Shown one piece after another: positions 23,957 through 34,070 of a stretch of DNA of 63,617 nt. Below the pieces are notes generated by a model. That model did not search any database. It worked only from the letters and a program-made list of their open reading frames with translations, and was not told the DNA's origin. The position numbers and the translations under genes are program-made. Source of the DNA: Planctomycetia bacterium (GTDB lineage Bacteria; Planctomycetota; Planctomycetia; Pirellulales; JALHLM01); contig JAWXBP010000280.1 of the NCBI GenBank assembly GCA_034440135.1, forward strand, positions 1 to 63,617. The letters run 5' to 3'. Each line of letters starts with the position of its first letter. Position 1 is the stretch's first letter.

Positions 23957-26326
23957 CTATTCCGACATGCGCCGCGATACTTGAACTTCGGCGCTGTACA
24001 TCGACGCCGGGTCGCCGCGTTCGGCCAGTGTTTCGTGGAGCGTAGCGATTGTGCGCGGCGCAAGCTCGGCAGAGACTTCGGCGTCGCCGAATTGGATTTT
24101 CACTGGTTCGTCCAGGTTGACCAACTCATCGTTCAAGCGCACGGTGATGCGGCGCACGTCGTCGGCTTTAATGCGCACGGATTGGCCGTCGATGTCGGCG
24201 GTGATCTCCGCGCCGCCTTTCGCCTGGCCGTCGCGCAAGGCTAGCCAAAAGAAGCGGTCGTGCGTGACGTCGTCTTGCTTCCAGACGACGCGTTTTGGGA
24301 ACGGATTGCGCGTGAACTTGGCCATCCATGGTAGCGCCATCGCGTCTTCGCCGTCCATCCAGTGGCCTTTGCCGGCGTAGATCTTCACGAGATGTTCGTA
24401 GCCGGACGGGTCGGCCGTGCGCAGATCGGCGAGTTTCTTTTCCCACTCGGCGGCGACTTGATTGCGATTGTAAGCAGCGTCGTCGCCGCCCATTTGCAGG
24501 ATGAACGGCAGATTGCGAAGCCCCAGGGGCGAGGTCTCATTGGGATGTCCCGCCATCATTGCGGCCGCCGCGAGTCGATCAGCCATCCGCGGCGCGAGCT
24601 GAAACACGCCGTCGCCGCCGGCGGAATAGCCGAGGATGTAGACGCGATTCGGGTCGACGTCGGCGAACACGATCAGGTTTTCGATCAGGCGATCGAAAAT
24701 GCGATCGATGTGTTCCTCGTGCCAAAGGTTCCACGTGTTCGTCGGCGCGCGGGGCGCGAGATATACGCCCTCTTCAATCTTGTAGAGCTTCTTCTGGTTT
24801 TCCCACTGCCGATCGTTGACGCGTGGCGGAGCGTTCCCACCGCCATGCATCGAGATATAGAGGCTGCGGCCGTTTGCAGGCTTGTCGCCGAACGTCTCAT
24901 AGAAGAACGGCATCTTCAATTCGCCGTCTGGCAGTTCGCGCTTGTCCATTTCCTCGGCGCGGGTCTTGAGAATCCATTGGCGATGGTCCTCACGCAGCAA
25001 CTCAGCGGCGGCTTCAGCGCCGGCCTTCGTCAGCGGCGCTTTGGCGAACGGTTGTTCTTCGAGCTTGGGGCGCATCGCGCGATCTTGTTTCAAAAAGGCT
25101 TCGAGCAATTGCACCGCGCCGCTCGATGCGGCCTCGCTGAGCTCGTTCGCAGCCGGGGGATTTTCTTCGATCAACAGCGTGACGAGTTGATCGGCCTTTT
25201 CGGCGGTCACTTCGTCGCTGCCGCACAGGTTCCCGGCCACCGCTGCGACCTTGAGCCGCGTTCCCAATGCCACGGGCATGGCGATGTGATCGTTGGCGTC
25301 GAATCGCTCGTCGTTCGAACCGCCGACGAATAGCGTTGCGCCAGCTGCGTTTGTGATTCGCAAAGTCGTCGCGACGCGCGCGTTTGTCGACTTATTCACC
25401 GCGCGGAACAACAGCCGGACCATGCCTTCGGGCAGCGGCGCTCCTTTGTCCGTGTAGCGGTCGGTGACGTTGACGGCCGAGACGTAGTCTGCGCCGCGCG
25501 CCCAGATCAACGGGAACTTCTGATCAGTGCGCCGATAACTTACGGCGTAGATGGCGTGCAGCGGATCGTCCCGCAAGGCTTGCGATGCGCGATCGATGAA
25601 CCACGACTTGTTCAGGTCATCGCCGTTCGCCTCGCAGGCGCCGGTGAAGTGCCAGCCGTTGTCCCAGATCTCGACCCAGGTGTGATTGCCGCTGTTGTCG
25701 GTCCAACGCGGCGTGCCGACGACGCGGGCCGGGATGGCCAGCGCGCGGCAGGCGTCGACCAACAGTACCGACAATCCTGTGCAAGAGGCTTTGCCGGATT
25801 CGATCGACTCGTAGGGACTCTGATCCGCTTTCCGCCGCGCGGTGCTGTATTGCACCTTCACGAGCGGAAACACCTGCTGGTTCAGCGTTGCCGCCGCTTT
25901 GCCGGGCGACTCGATGCCGGCGATCAGCGGCTTGAATCGCTCATAGAAGTCTTTGCGCCAATCGTCGCGGCGCTCGTTGATGTTCGCATACGGCAGAATC
26001 TCGTTGAAGAACACGTCGTCCGGCAGTCGGTCCTTCCAGGGAGCTTCGTCGCGGGCTTGATAGGCATAGCGCACGTTCGAGGTCAAGAATTCCGCCGTGA
26101 GGCTCGTAAGATCGCGCTCTGGCATGTGCGCGACGAGGAAACGCATGCCCGGTTGCTGGTCCGTCGGGACTCCAGCCAACGCTTGCTCGATCTGGCTGCG
26201 GTTTTCGCCGGCGCGTTCGAGGGCCGTGTCGATCAGAGGTTGCAGTGCGTCCTCGGCGACGGACGTTTGCACCAGGCACAACGCGCAGACCATCCACGCG
26301 GCGAGTACACGAATCAAGGCAGGCAT
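23957..26326 (-). CDS. Exported transglutaminase-like and alpha/beta-hydrolase fusion
   Basis: A 789-residue exported protein with a signal peptide (cleavage near residue 24, TSVA-ED). Seen: an N-terminal transglutaminase-like domain with catalytic Cys182 in GKASCTGLSVLLVDACRALA and His215 in GNHTWVEIWDNGW; a middle beta-rich part (about 290-390); and a C-terminal alpha/beta-hydrolase of the esterase/PHB-depolymerase type with SLYISMHGGGNAPP (oxyanion region), the nucleophile elbow GYSAGGDG (Ser near 565), LQMGGDDAAYN and a late GKGHWMDGED histidine. The last 100 residues are another beta part. The cell-surface substrate is unknown; peptide- or ester-linked material is a guess. It converges with fliS and shares its strand with ftsH, about 90 bases upstream. 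Confidence 0.78.
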   Translation of the reverse strand: MPALIRVLAAWMVCALCLVQTSVAEDALQPLIDTALERAGENRSQIEQALAGVPTDQQPGMRFLVAHMPERDLTSLTAEFLTSNVRYAYQARDEAPWKDRLPDDVFFNEILPYANINERRDDWRKDFYERFKPLIAGIESPGKAAATLNQQVFPLVKVQYSTARRKADQSPYESIESGKASCTGLSVLLVDACRALAIPARVVGTPRWTDNSGNHTWVEIWDNGWHFTGACEANGDDLNKSWFIDRASQALRDDPLHAIYAVSYRRTDQKFPLIWARGADYVSAVNVTDRYTDKGAPLPEGMVRLLFRAVNKSTNARVATTLRITNAAGATLFVGGSNDERFDANDHIAMPVALGTRLKVAAVAGNLCGSDEVTAEKADQLVTLLIEENPPAANELSEAASSGAVQLLEAFLKQDRAMRPKLEEQPFAKAPLTKAGAEAAAELLREDHRQWILKTRAEEMDKRELPDGELKMPFFYETFGDKPANGRSLYISMHGGGNAPPRVNDRQWENQKKLYKIEEGVYLAPRAPTNTWNLWHEEHIDRIFDRLIENLIVFADVDPNRVYILGYSAGGDGVFQLAPRMADRLAAAAMMAGHPNETSPLGLRNLPFILQMGGDDAAYNRNQVAAEWEKKLADLRTADPSGYEHLVKIYAGKGHWMDGEDAMALPWMAKFTRNPFPKRVVWKQDDVTHDRFFWLALRDGQAKGGAEITADIDGQSVRIKADDVRRITVRLNDELVNLDEPVKIQFGDAEVSAELAPRTIATLHETLAERGDPASMYSAEVQVSRRMSE

Positions 26327-26418
26327 GGCGGGACCTCGGGCAGGGAGTGGCGTAGCCGGATCGCCACATTGTAACGCGGCGGGCGACGGCGGCGAACTCC
26401 CTCGTCGAGGTGATGCGG

Positions 26419-28551
26419 CTAGCTGGCCGCTTCGGGGGCGATCACGTCGATCACCGGATTTGCCTTCCGCTCCGTTGCGGCGGGGAAGCGGCGGCCGCCG
26501 GTGCCGGGCACCAGCATCGGGCTGGGCGAGTTCTGTTCGATGATTTCCCGAAGTTCCGTGGCGTCGATGACTTCCTTTTCGATCAATCGCGCCGCCAATC
26601 CATCCAGGGCCGGGCGACGGACTTCGAGGATATTGCGCACGCGTTCGATTGCTTCGTCGATGATCCGCTTCACTTCCTCGTCGATTTCGCGGGCGGTGCG
26701 TTCGCTGTGACTACGTTCGCGGGGGCCGTCGGAACCGCTCAGGAATGCGGATCGCCCGCTTTCTCGGTAGTTTACGCGGCCCAGCCGGCTCATGCCGAAG
26801 TCCATCACCATGCTGCGGGCCAGTTCACTGGCGCGTTCCAGATCGTTCTGCGCACCGGTGGAGACGTCGCTAAAGACGATTTCCTCGGCAATGGTTCCGG
26901 CCAGCAAGACTTGGATACGGCTTTCCAATTCGCCTTGGGTCATCAAGTAGCGATCTCCTTCGGGCCGCTGCAGCATATACCCGAGCGCCGCCAGGCCGCG
27001 AGGAATGATTGAGACCTTATGTACGGGATCCGTGTTCGGCAGGCTGTAGGCCACGAGGGCATGGCCGCTCTCGTGATGCGCGACGCGCTGCTTTTCGTGT
27101 TCGTGGATGATCCGCTGTTTCTTTTCGAGTCCGGCGGTGACGCGTTCCACGCCTTCGTTGAATTCGTCCATACCGACGGCGCTCTTGCTTTTGCGGGCCG
27201 CCAGCAGCGCTGCTTCGTTGACGAGGTTCGCCAAATCCGCGCCGACGAAGCCGGAAGTGATCGCGGCGACTTCGCGCAGTTTGACCGTCGAGTCGAGTTT
27301 CACGTTCTGCACATGCACTTCGAGAATCTTTTCGCGCCCGCGGACGTCGGGGCGATCGACGAGGACGTGCCGATCGAAGCGGCCTGGTCGCAATAGTGCC
27401 GGATCGAGCGTTTCGGGGCGATTCGTGGCCGCCATTACGATCACGCCGCTGTTCGTGTCGAAGCCGTCCATTTGTACGAGCAAGGCATTGAGCGTTTGTT
27501 CCCGCTCGTCATGGCCGCCCACGACGCCGGAGCCGCGTGTTTTGCCGAGGGCGTCTAATTCGTCGATGAAAATGATGCAGGGCGCCTTCGCTTCCGCTTG
27601 TTGGAACATGTCGCGCACGCGGGCGGCGCCCACGCCGACGAACATCTCGACGAAGTCCGAACCGGACAAACTGAAGAAGGGGACGCCTGCTTCGCCGGCG
27701 ATTGCCTTGGCGAGCAACGTCTTGCCGGTGCCTGGAGGGCCGACCAGGAGGATGCCCTTAGGAATGCGTCCGCCGAGCACCTGGTACTTTTCCGGCGTGC
27801 GGAGGAATTCTACGACTTCGCGGAGTTCCTCGACCGCTTCGTCGATGCCGGCCACGTCCTCGAACGAGATGCCGATGTCTTCCTGGGCGTACATCTTGCC
27901 ACGGCTGCGTCCGAAGGCCATCGGCGAGCCGGCGCCTCCGAGCTTGCGCATCAGCAGGTAGACCATCAGGCAGATGATGCCGCACAGCACCAACAGATTG
28001 AGCGGTCCGCGCCAGACCGGGGGATCTCCTTCGGCGTTAAAGACGAAGTTCTTTTCTCTCAAGAGCGTGATCAACTTGCCGTCATCGTCAGCCAGTCCAC
28101 GGCGGTTAGACTTGAATGTGACCGCTGAGTCGCGTTTGATGGTGCCGTCGGGCTTGGCGGGGCGGAGTTGGTCTCGATCGATAACTCCGGTGACTTCCCC
28201 TTCGCCGATCATCAGCTCGCGCAGATTGCTGTAGCGATAGGTGTGCTCTCCCGCTGCATCGGTGACCACGATATACGGCATGTCCGCCGGCAATGGCGTT
28301 TCAGGCGTCGCGACCGCGGCCGGGGTGGCCGCCGGCGCCGTCGTTTTTTCCGCGACTTTTTCTGGCGGCGGTCCTTGTTCGATCAGTCGCCAGAGATCGC
28401 TGTACTGGATTTCCGCGTGCTGGCGGCTGTTCAGCAGGGTGACCGCGACGGTCATCGTGATGCCGACGGCCAGCAGGTACCAAACCACGTTCCCGTTGAC
28501 GTTGTTGTTCTTGCGTTCACTCTGCTTGCCGGAATTGCCGTTTTCTTTCAT
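26419..28551 (-). CDS. ftsH: ATP-dependent zinc metalloprotease FtsH
   Basis: A 710-residue membrane protease. FtsH extracts and degrades membrane and some soluble proteins. Seen: a first TM helix (about 23-40, [19 protein letters not shown]), a periplasmic domain with an unusual Ala/Pro/Thr stretch (about 65-88), a second TM helix (about 185-203), the AAA domain with Walker A GPPGTGKT (about 269-276), Walker [11 protein letters not shown], the second-region-of-homology arginines in RPGRFDRHV, and the zinc site HESGH (about 490-494). The C-terminal 60 residues are longer than in E. coli (644 residues total). A 275-base divergent gap separates it from dxr and must hold promoters for both. Confidence 0.95.
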   Translation of the reverse strand: MKENGNSGKQSERKNNNVNGNVVWYLLAVGITMTVAVTLLNSRQHAEIQYSDLWRLIEQGPPPEKVAEKTTAPAATPAAVATPETPLPADMPYIVVTDAAGEHTYRYSNLRELMIGEGEVTGVIDRDQLRPAKPDGTIKRDSAVTFKSNRRGLADDDGKLITLLREKNFVFNAEGDPPVWRGPLNLLVLCGIICLMVYLLMRKLGGAGSPMAFGRSRGKMYAQEDIGISFEDVAGIDEAVEELREVVEFLRTPEKYQVLGGRIPKGILLVGPPGTGKTLLAKAIAGEAGVPFFSLSGSDFVEMFVGVGAARVRDMFQQAEAKAPCIIFIDELDALGKTRGSGVVGGHDEREQTLNALLVQMDGFDTNSGVIVMAATNRPETLDPALLRPGRFDRHVLVDRPDVRGREKILEVHVQNVKLDSTVKLREVAAITSGFVGADLANLVNEAALLAARKSKSAVGMDEFNEGVERVTAGLEKKQRIIHEHEKQRVAHHESGHALVAYSLPNTDPVHKVSIIPRGLAALGYMLQRPEGDRYLMTQGELESRIQVLLAGTIAEEIVFSDVSTGAQNDLERASELARSMVMDFGMSRLGRVNYRESGRSAFLSGSDGPRERSHSERTAREIDEEVKRIIDEAIERVRNILEVRRPALDGLAARLIEKEVIDATELREIIEQNSPSPMLVPGTGGRRFPAATERKANPVIDVIAPEAAS

Positions 28552-28826
28552 GGAACCACAAAGTTGCTAAGTTCGAACGGGGCGAGGCGAACCTCCACAT
28601 TTCGGAGTTCGCCGGGCGGTTAGAATTGCGGTAACTCCTATCGTAGGGACGCATCTTCGCTCGAACAACAATCGAGTTCCCGCATTCCCCCCTTAGTGCC
28701 TGTCGCGCAAGGAGTTGGATTGTCGGGATTGACGGATATTCTTAGAATGCAGGGCGTGGCTGAGTGTCTGTCCCCTGTTCCTGTTGGCCGGCCGTAATGA
28801 TGTTGCGCGCCGCGACGACGTGTTGA

Positions 28827-29990
28827 ATGCCTGAGTCCCCTCAGCGAATCGCGATTCTCGGCGCCACGGGCAGCATCGGCGGCAGCGCGCTGGAAGTTGT
28901 CGCCGCGTCGCAGGGTCGACTCCAGGTCGCTGGGTTGACGGCTCATTCGCGATTGACGTTCCTGCTGGAACAAGCTCAGCGTTTTCGCCCAGCGTGGATC
29001 ATCGGGACCGACGAAACGGTTGCTCAATCGTTCGACTGGACGGGCGCCCCCCCCGCTTGTGTGGTCAAGCGAGGGATGGACGCGGTGATCGAGGCCGTGG
29101 CTTCGCCGGACGTGGATGTAGTTCTCGCAGCCATGGTCGGAAGTGCTGGACTGCACGCGACTTGGGCGGCGCTGGCCGCCGGTAAAACGGTCGCCTTGGC
29201 GAACAAAGAGACGCTGGTGATGGCCGGCGGGTTGGTGACGGCCTTGGCCCGGCGGACTGGGGCGACCATTGTGCCTGTGGACAGCGAGCATAGTGCGGTG
29301 TGGCAGGCGTTACAGGCCGGACGCCGGGCAGAAGTGCGACGGATTGTCCTGACCGCCAGCGGCGGACCGTTCCTGCGGCATTCTTGCGAACAATTATCGA
29401 ATGTGACGGTCGAAGAAGCATTGGCCCATCCCACATGGACGATGGGGCGTAAGATTACGGTGGACTCGGCGACCATGATGAACAAGGCGCTGGAGATCAT
29501 CGAAGCCCGGTGGCTGTTCGACCTCGACGTGGACCAAATTGGCGTGGTGATCCATCCACAATCATTGATTCATGGGCTGGTGGAGTTCGTGGACGGCTCG
29601 ATCGTCGCGCAAATGAGTTGCCCGGATATGCGATTGCCGATCCAATACGCGCTCAACTATCCCGAGCGACGCGAGCAGGTTTCCACGCCGTTCGATTGGT
29701 CTCGAGCGACCAGTTTGACGTTGGAACCGCCGGACGAGGAGCGTTTCCCGGCGTTGCGGCTGGGGCGCGAGGCGGCCCGAGTCGGAGGCACGGCGGGCGC
29801 GGTGTTGAACGCCGCGAACGAGGCCGCCGTAGCCGGGTTTTTGGAAGGCGAATTACGTTTCAACGAAATTGTGCCGGCGTGCGAACGCGTGCTCGGCCAT
29901 CACGACTTTGATCCCAATCCGACGCTGGACGATTTGATCCGGCTGGACCGTTGGGCTCGCGAGGAGGTAGTCCGTTGGGCATGTGCATGA
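28827..29990 (+). CDS. dxr: 1-deoxy-D-xylulose 5-phosphate reductoisomerase
   Basis: A 387-residue enzyme that converts DXP to 2-C-methyl-D-erythritol 4-phosphate with NADPH, the committed step of the MEP isoprenoid pathway. Seen: the dinucleotide-binding ILGATGSIGGSALEVV (about 8-23), ANKETLVMAGG, PVDSEHSAVWQAL with the metal and substrate residues, LTASGGPFL, and the family piece KITVDSATMMNKALEIIEAR. Length is standard. The stop overlaps the start of rseP (ATGTGCATGA), which signals translational coupling; dxr next to rseP is a widely conserved order, although uppS and cdsA, often before it, are absent here. Confidence 0.96.
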   Translation: MPESPQRIAILGATGSIGGSALEVVAASQGRLQVAGLTAHSRLTFLLEQAQRFRPAWIIGTDETVAQSFDWTGAPPACVVKRGMDAVIEAVASPDVDVVLAAMVGSAGLHATWAALAAGKTVALANKETLVMAGGLVTALARRTGATIVPVDSEHSAVWQALQAGRRAEVRRIVLTASGGPFLRHSCEQLSNVTVEEALAHPTWTMGRKITVDSATMMNKALEIIEARWLFDLDVDQIGVVIHPQSLIHGLVEFVDGSIVAQMSCPDMRLPIQYALNYPERREQVSTPFDWSRATSLTLEPPDEERFPALRLGREAARVGGTAGAVLNAANEAAVAGFLEGELRFNEIVPACERVLGHHDFDPNPTLDDLIRLDRWAREEVVRWACA

Positions 29991-32119
29991 ACTTGTTGCT
30001 GGCGCAAACGTCGTCGGGCATTGACTGGGCGGCGTGGGGCGCGAATATCGGCTACGCCGTGTTGGCGGCGCTCGGCGTCGGCGCGGTGATTTTCATCCAC
30101 GAACTGGGGCACTTCGCCGTCGCCAAGTGGTGCGGCGTGAAGTGCGAGAAGTTCTACATCGGCTTCGGTAAGCCGCTGGTGAAATTCCAGTGGGGCGAAA
30201 CCGAGTACGGCATCGGCATGATCCCGCTGGGCGGTTATGTGAAGATGCTGGGCCAGGATGACAATCCCAGTTCGGCGGCCGCGGAAATTGAGCGCGCGCG
30301 CCTTGATCAAGGAGGCGGCGCGGAACTGCCGACCTACGACCCGCGCAGCTATATGGCCAAAACGGTGCCGCAGCGGATGGCGATCATTTCGGCCGGCGTG
30401 ATCATGAATTTGATCTTCGCCGTCGTGGTGGCCTCGGTCGCTTACGGCATTGGCGTCGAAGATTCGCCGTGCAAGGTCGGCGGCACGGTCCCGGGCGGCG
30501 GCGCGTGGAAGGCAAACCTGCTGCCGGGCGACACGATCGTGGCGATCAACGGCGAACCGGTGAAGCGTTTCGACGATTTGAAGAGCAAGATTGCGCTGGG
30601 CGAACATGACGGCGGCGCGCGGATTCACTTCATCCGTGCCGGCGAGAAAGACGTGCGCGAAGCGATCGTCCAGCCGAACACCAAAGACATCATGCCGATG
30701 ATCGGCGTGATGATGGCTTTCGAAAACCAATTGCACGAAAAAGAACCGTTTGTTCCGGGATCACCGGCTGCGAATGCAACTCCGCCGTTCGAAAAGGGGG
30801 ACAAGATCGTCCGGATCGGCGATACGCAAATCAACAGCTACGCCGACGTGCAACGCATTTTGGCTGACGAAGCTTCGAAATCACTGCAAGTCACCGTGCA
30901 ACGCAAGAAGGCGGTTTCCGAGACCGTCGAAGAGATCACGACGTCGGTTGATCCCGCGCCGCTGCGGACGCTGGGCGTTCAGATGCGACTGGGACCAGTT
31001 CGCGCCGTGCAGGACGATTCCCCGGCGGCGGAGGTGGATGTGGTCACGAAGGCCCCGGCGGGCGATCAGCATGTAGGCGCTGCGATCTCCGCACGCGGGC
31101 TGCGCGCCGGCGACTTGATCGTTTCAGTCAATGGCCTGGACAACATCGACCCGATGAAACTGCCGGAAATGATGCGGCAATTGGCCGGCATGCCCGTCAT
31201 GCTCAAGGTGCAGCGGGACGGCGAAAAATTGGACGTGGAGATTACGCCACGTGCCCACACTGCCTTCGAAGGCGCTCAATCGTTTTCTGAGAAAGGCATC
31301 TCCGTGCCGGCGTTGGGGATTGTTTGCGAGGTGGTCAATAACATCCAGGCGATCGAGCCGGACAGTAGCGCGGCAAAAGCTGGCTTAAAGCTCAATGACA
31401 AGATCGAATGGGTCGAAGCGGTGCCGGCCGATGAGGACGCAGAGGAATCGAATCGACCAGCGGCCACGAACCAAGACGAGGAATACGAGCCGTCCGTCGC
31501 CGCTCAACGGCTCAAGAAGGCGCATCGTTTCGGCGAGGGCATCGAGGAACTGGATTGGCCGCTCTTGATGACGTTTGTTCAAGACTTGCGCGACGGAGAG
31601 AAGCTGCGCATCAAGGTGGCGAATCGTGAACCGGTCGTGATCGAGCCGTACATTTCCACCGATGAGTTTTACCCGGAGCGTGGCTTCGTCTTTACTAGCG
31701 AGAAGTTCACCATTCAGGCGACGTCGTTCCAAGAGGCTTTGGGTTTTGGACTGACGGAAACCTGGAAGCAGTCGACGCGCGTCTACAGCTTTATCAAAGG
31801 TTTGATTTACCAGCGCGTGTCGGTGAAAGGCGCGGGCGGGCCCATCACGATCGCCCAAGGCGCGTTCTACCTGGCCGGCAAGGGTTGGAGTCCGTTCTTG
31901 ATTTTTCTGGTGGCGCTGAGCGCCAACCTGGCGGTCATTAACTTCCTGCCGATTCCGGTGCTCGATGGCGGGCATTTTGTGTTCTTGACGTTGGAAGGCC
32001 TGCGCGGCAAGCCGGTCAGCGAGAAGGTGTTTATCGGCTTCACTTATGCCGGACTCGCGTTCCTGTTGATGGTGATGGGCTTTGTGCTTTGGCTCGACGT
32101 CTCGCGCATGGTTTCCTGA
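29981..32119 (+). CDS. rseP: Site-2 zinc metalloprotease RseP with extra PDZ domains
   Basis: A 712-residue polytopic protease from the ATG at 29981; the ATG at 29987 is also possible. It overlaps the end of dxr. RseP cleaves anti-sigma factors and leftover signal peptides in the membrane. Seen: the zinc site HELGH (40-44) in the first helix, KFYIGFGKPLVKFQWGETEY, an RMAIISAGVIMNLIFAVVVA helix, then PDZ-like units at about 160-215, 260-310, 360-415 and 440-480 (each with a LLPGDTIV/KGDKIV/RAGDLIV/LNDKIE core), and the C-terminal third zinc ligand in NFLPIPVLDGGH followed by a last helix. E. coli RseP has two PDZ domains and 450 residues; this one has about four. Confidence 0.93.
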   Translation: MCMNLLLAQTSSGIDWAAWGANIGYAVLAALGVGAVIFIHELGHFAVAKWCGVKCEKFYIGFGKPLVKFQWGETEYGIGMIPLGGYVKMLGQDDNPSSAAAEIERARLDQGGGAELPTYDPRSYMAKTVPQRMAIISAGVIMNLIFAVVVASVAYGIGVEDSPCKVGGTVPGGGAWKANLLPGDTIVAINGEPVKRFDDLKSKIALGEHDGGARIHFIRAGEKDVREAIVQPNTKDIMPMIGVMMAFENQLHEKEPFVPGSPAANATPPFEKGDKIVRIGDTQINSYADVQRILADEASKSLQVTVQRKKAVSETVEEITTSVDPAPLRTLGVQMRLGPVRAVQDDSPAAEVDVVTKAPAGDQHVGAAISARGLRAGDLIVSVNGLDNIDPMKLPEMMRQLAGMPVMLKVQRDGEKLDVEITPRAHTAFEGAQSFSEKGISVPALGIVCEVVNNIQAIEPDSSAAKAGLKLNDKIEWVEAVPADEDAEESNRPAATNQDEEYEPSVAAQRLKKAHRFGEGIEELDWPLLMTFVQDLRDGEKLRIKVANREPVVIEPYISTDEFYPERGFVFTSEKFTIQATSFQEALGFGLTETWKQSTRVYSFIKGLIYQRVSVKGAGGPITIAQGAFYLAGKGWSPFLIFLVALSANLAVINFLPIPVLDGGHFVFLTLEGLRGKPVSEKVFIGFTYAGLAFLLMVMGFVLWLDVSRMVS

Positions 32120-32808
32120 TGCGTTGGCGGGAGTTACTTGGCCCGGCGGCGGAAAACGTCCGGGCCGTTTTGTTCGACGCCGTCGGCACCTTAATCACGC
32201 CGACCACGTCGGTCGCCGAGGTTTATTTCGACTTCGGCCAACGGCGCGGTTCACGGCTTGAGACGAAGGAAATCGCGGCTCGCTTTCCGGCCGCCCTGCG
32301 CGCTGCGGAGGTCTGCCAAGGACGCAGCGACGAGCGCATCGAGCTCGACCGCTGGCGGGCTGTCGTCCGGCATGTGTTTGACGATCTGCCCGAAACCGAG
32401 CCGCTCTTTCGCGAGCTATGGGCCCATTTCGCCGAGCCGCATAGTTGGCGGCTTGTTCCCCGGGCCGTCGAATTACTGGAAGGTCTGATCGCGGAGAATT
32501 ACCTGGTCGGCGTCGCTTCCAATTTTGACGCGCGGTTGAGGACAGTGCTGAGTGGTCCGAATCGCGTGCCTGCGGCAGTGAATCTTTTCATTTCGTCCGA
32601 CTTGGGCTGGCAGAAGCCTCACACTGGCTACTTCCGCGGCGTGGAACGGGCGCTGGGATTGTCCCCGCAGGAACTATTGCTGATCGGCGATGATTGGGAC
32701 AACGACGTCTGCGGCGGCCGAAGCGCTGGGTGGCAGACGATCTGGGTCGCGCCCACGACCTCGGCAGACAGCCCGAGCGTCGCCTCGTTGGCGGAGCTTT
32801 GCGACTGA
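32119..32808 (+). CDS. HAD-superfamily hydrolase (HDHD3/dehalogenase-like)
   Basis: A 229-residue protein whose ATG overlaps the rseP stop (TGATG), so it is translationally coupled. Seen: motif I VLFDAVGTLITP (about 27-38) with the nucleophile Asp but Val in place of the second Asp, a helical cap, motif II region LVGVASNFDAR, motif III Lys in LGWQKPHTGYF, and motif IV LLIGDDWDNDVCGG. The replacement of the second Asp is seen in 2-haloacid dehalogenases and in HDHD3-like proteins, so simple phosphatase activity should not be assumed. Substrate unknown. Its place after dxr-rseP may be only transcriptional convenience. Confidence 0.85.
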   Translation: MRWRELLGPAAENVRAVLFDAVGTLITPTTSVAEVYFDFGQRRGSRLETKEIAARFPAALRAAEVCQGRSDERIELDRWRAVVRHVFDDLPETEPLFRELWAHFAEPHSWRLVPRAVELLEGLIAENYLVGVASNFDARLRTVLSGPNRVPAAVNLFISSDLGWQKPHTGYFRGVERALGLSPQELLLIGDDWDNDVCGGRSAGWQTIWVAPTTSADSPSVASLAELCD

Positions 32809-32942
32809 TCTTGACCCGTTGCCGGGCATTCAGGAGACTTTTGCCGCCTGGGGGAACCATGCGCGCCCGTGGATGGGTTCTCCGAATCAACACAATCGGC
32901 CGCCAAGGATGGCGGAGACCGTTCAGCAACAGGAGTATTGCG

Positions 32943-33617
32943 ATGTCCCAGCGTTATTGGCTGGCCGTGAGTCTGATGTGCACCGCGGCGTTGTTTGGCT
33001 GCGGCGATTCGACTGCGCCGACGACCGAGGCGGCCGACTCGTCTGCGATCGAGGCCGAAGGAGCCGTCGAGGCCTCGTCCGGCGATGCAACGACCGGGCC
33101 GAAACAGGCGCTGAACGATTTTCTCCGCGCCGTCAAAGCTGGCGACGACGAAGGGGCCGCGGCAATGCTGACCACGGTCGCGCGGCAGAAGACATCCGAA
33201 ATGGGATTGAACGTCGCCCCGCCGGGAAGCGATACCGCCACGTTCAAGATCAACCAGGTGGAAATGAAGGGGAGCAACGGCGCCTATGTGGCCTGCGCTT
33301 GGACCGAGACCGACGCCGAAGGGAATCAATCCACGGACGAAGTCGTGTGGGTGATGGCTCGCGAAGAAGCCGGCTGGCGGATTGCCGGCATGGTGGCCAA
33401 GGTGTTTCCTGACATGGCCGCGATCGTCTTCAATTTCGAAAACCCGGAAGACATGATTCGAAAGCAGGAGTCGGCCCAGCAAGAAATGGAGCGCCGAGCC
33501 GCCGCAGCGCTCGGAGAATTGACCGGAAATCCCCCCGAAGGTGGCGGTCAAAATGCTGCCGAAACTCCACCTGTTAGCGAAGAAACAGCGACTTCCGCTG
33601 GCCGGCCGCGCCGCTAG
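32943..33617 (+). CDS. Lipoprotein of unknown function
   Basis: A 224-residue protein from the ATG at 32943, with AGGAG at 32931-32935. Seen: a lipoprotein signal peptide with a lipobox ending FGC (Cys20 in AALFGCGDS), an acidic Ala/Ser/Glu-rich linker (about 22-50), a domain with ALNDFLRAVKAGDDEGAAAM and a helix-then-sheet order ending EAGWRIAGMVAKVFPD (about 52-155), and a C-terminal Glu/Gln/Pro-rich tail. The folded part resembles NTF2-like or DUF4878-type domains (short helix, then strands with a WRI strand); this is a tentative inference. It is followed by a terminator, so it ends the transcript. Confidence 0.7.
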   Translation: MSQRYWLAVSLMCTAALFGCGDSTAPTTEAADSSAIEAEGAVEASSGDATTGPKQALNDFLRAVKAGDDEGAAAMLTTVARQKTSEMGLNVAPPGSDTATFKINQVEMKGSNGAYVACAWTETDAEGNQSTDEVVWVMAREEAGWRIAGMVAKVFPDMAAIVFNFENPEDMIRKQESAQQEMERRAAAALGELTGNPPEGGGQNAAETPPVSEETATSAGRPRR

Positions 33618-33681
33618 CGATCGACGCAAATGGTTACTCAGCGAGTAGTTGCGTACTGTTGATAACCAGCCGAAGTTGCCA

Positions 33682-33712
33682 AGAGACCTCGTCCCACGGG
33701 GTCTCTTTTTTT
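33682..33712 (+). terminator. Intrinsic terminator after the lipoprotein gene
   Basis: AGAGACC and GGTCTCT arms enclose an 11-base loop and are followed by a run of T. Confidence 0.85.
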
Positions 33713-34070
33713 GTGCGCATTTTTTTCACCACACGTGTTGATTGTGTCCTACAGTTGAGCGAAGAGTCGTTGCAGTAAACCCAGAATGCCTGGTCGACCC
33801 AGAGGTCACACGTTACCAGGCGGGCGGTTGACAGCATGACTCGAAATGCTAACCTAGCGACCTAGCCTGTGCAGTCGTTACGTCTTGCTTAACCCTCAAG
33901 GGCCATGCCTTGGAGGGTCGGTGAGATCGCGGCGGCGGCATCGGCTCGAGGTGGACTCTCCCAGTTTGTGTTGGTCGTCCGGATACGGGGGAGCGGAAAG
34001 CATCTCGGACGGCCGACGCGTTTCCAATACCCCTTCGGTACGGTACCTGTTGTTTTTGGAGGATTCGAGG
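33713..34070. other. Intergenic stretch before the RCHG-repeat gene
   Basis: No gene is supported. A short palindrome GGTACGGTACC lies just before the ribosome-binding site of the following gene, at about 34037-34047. A promoter must be here, but no clear -35/-10 pair stands out. Confidence 0.45.
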
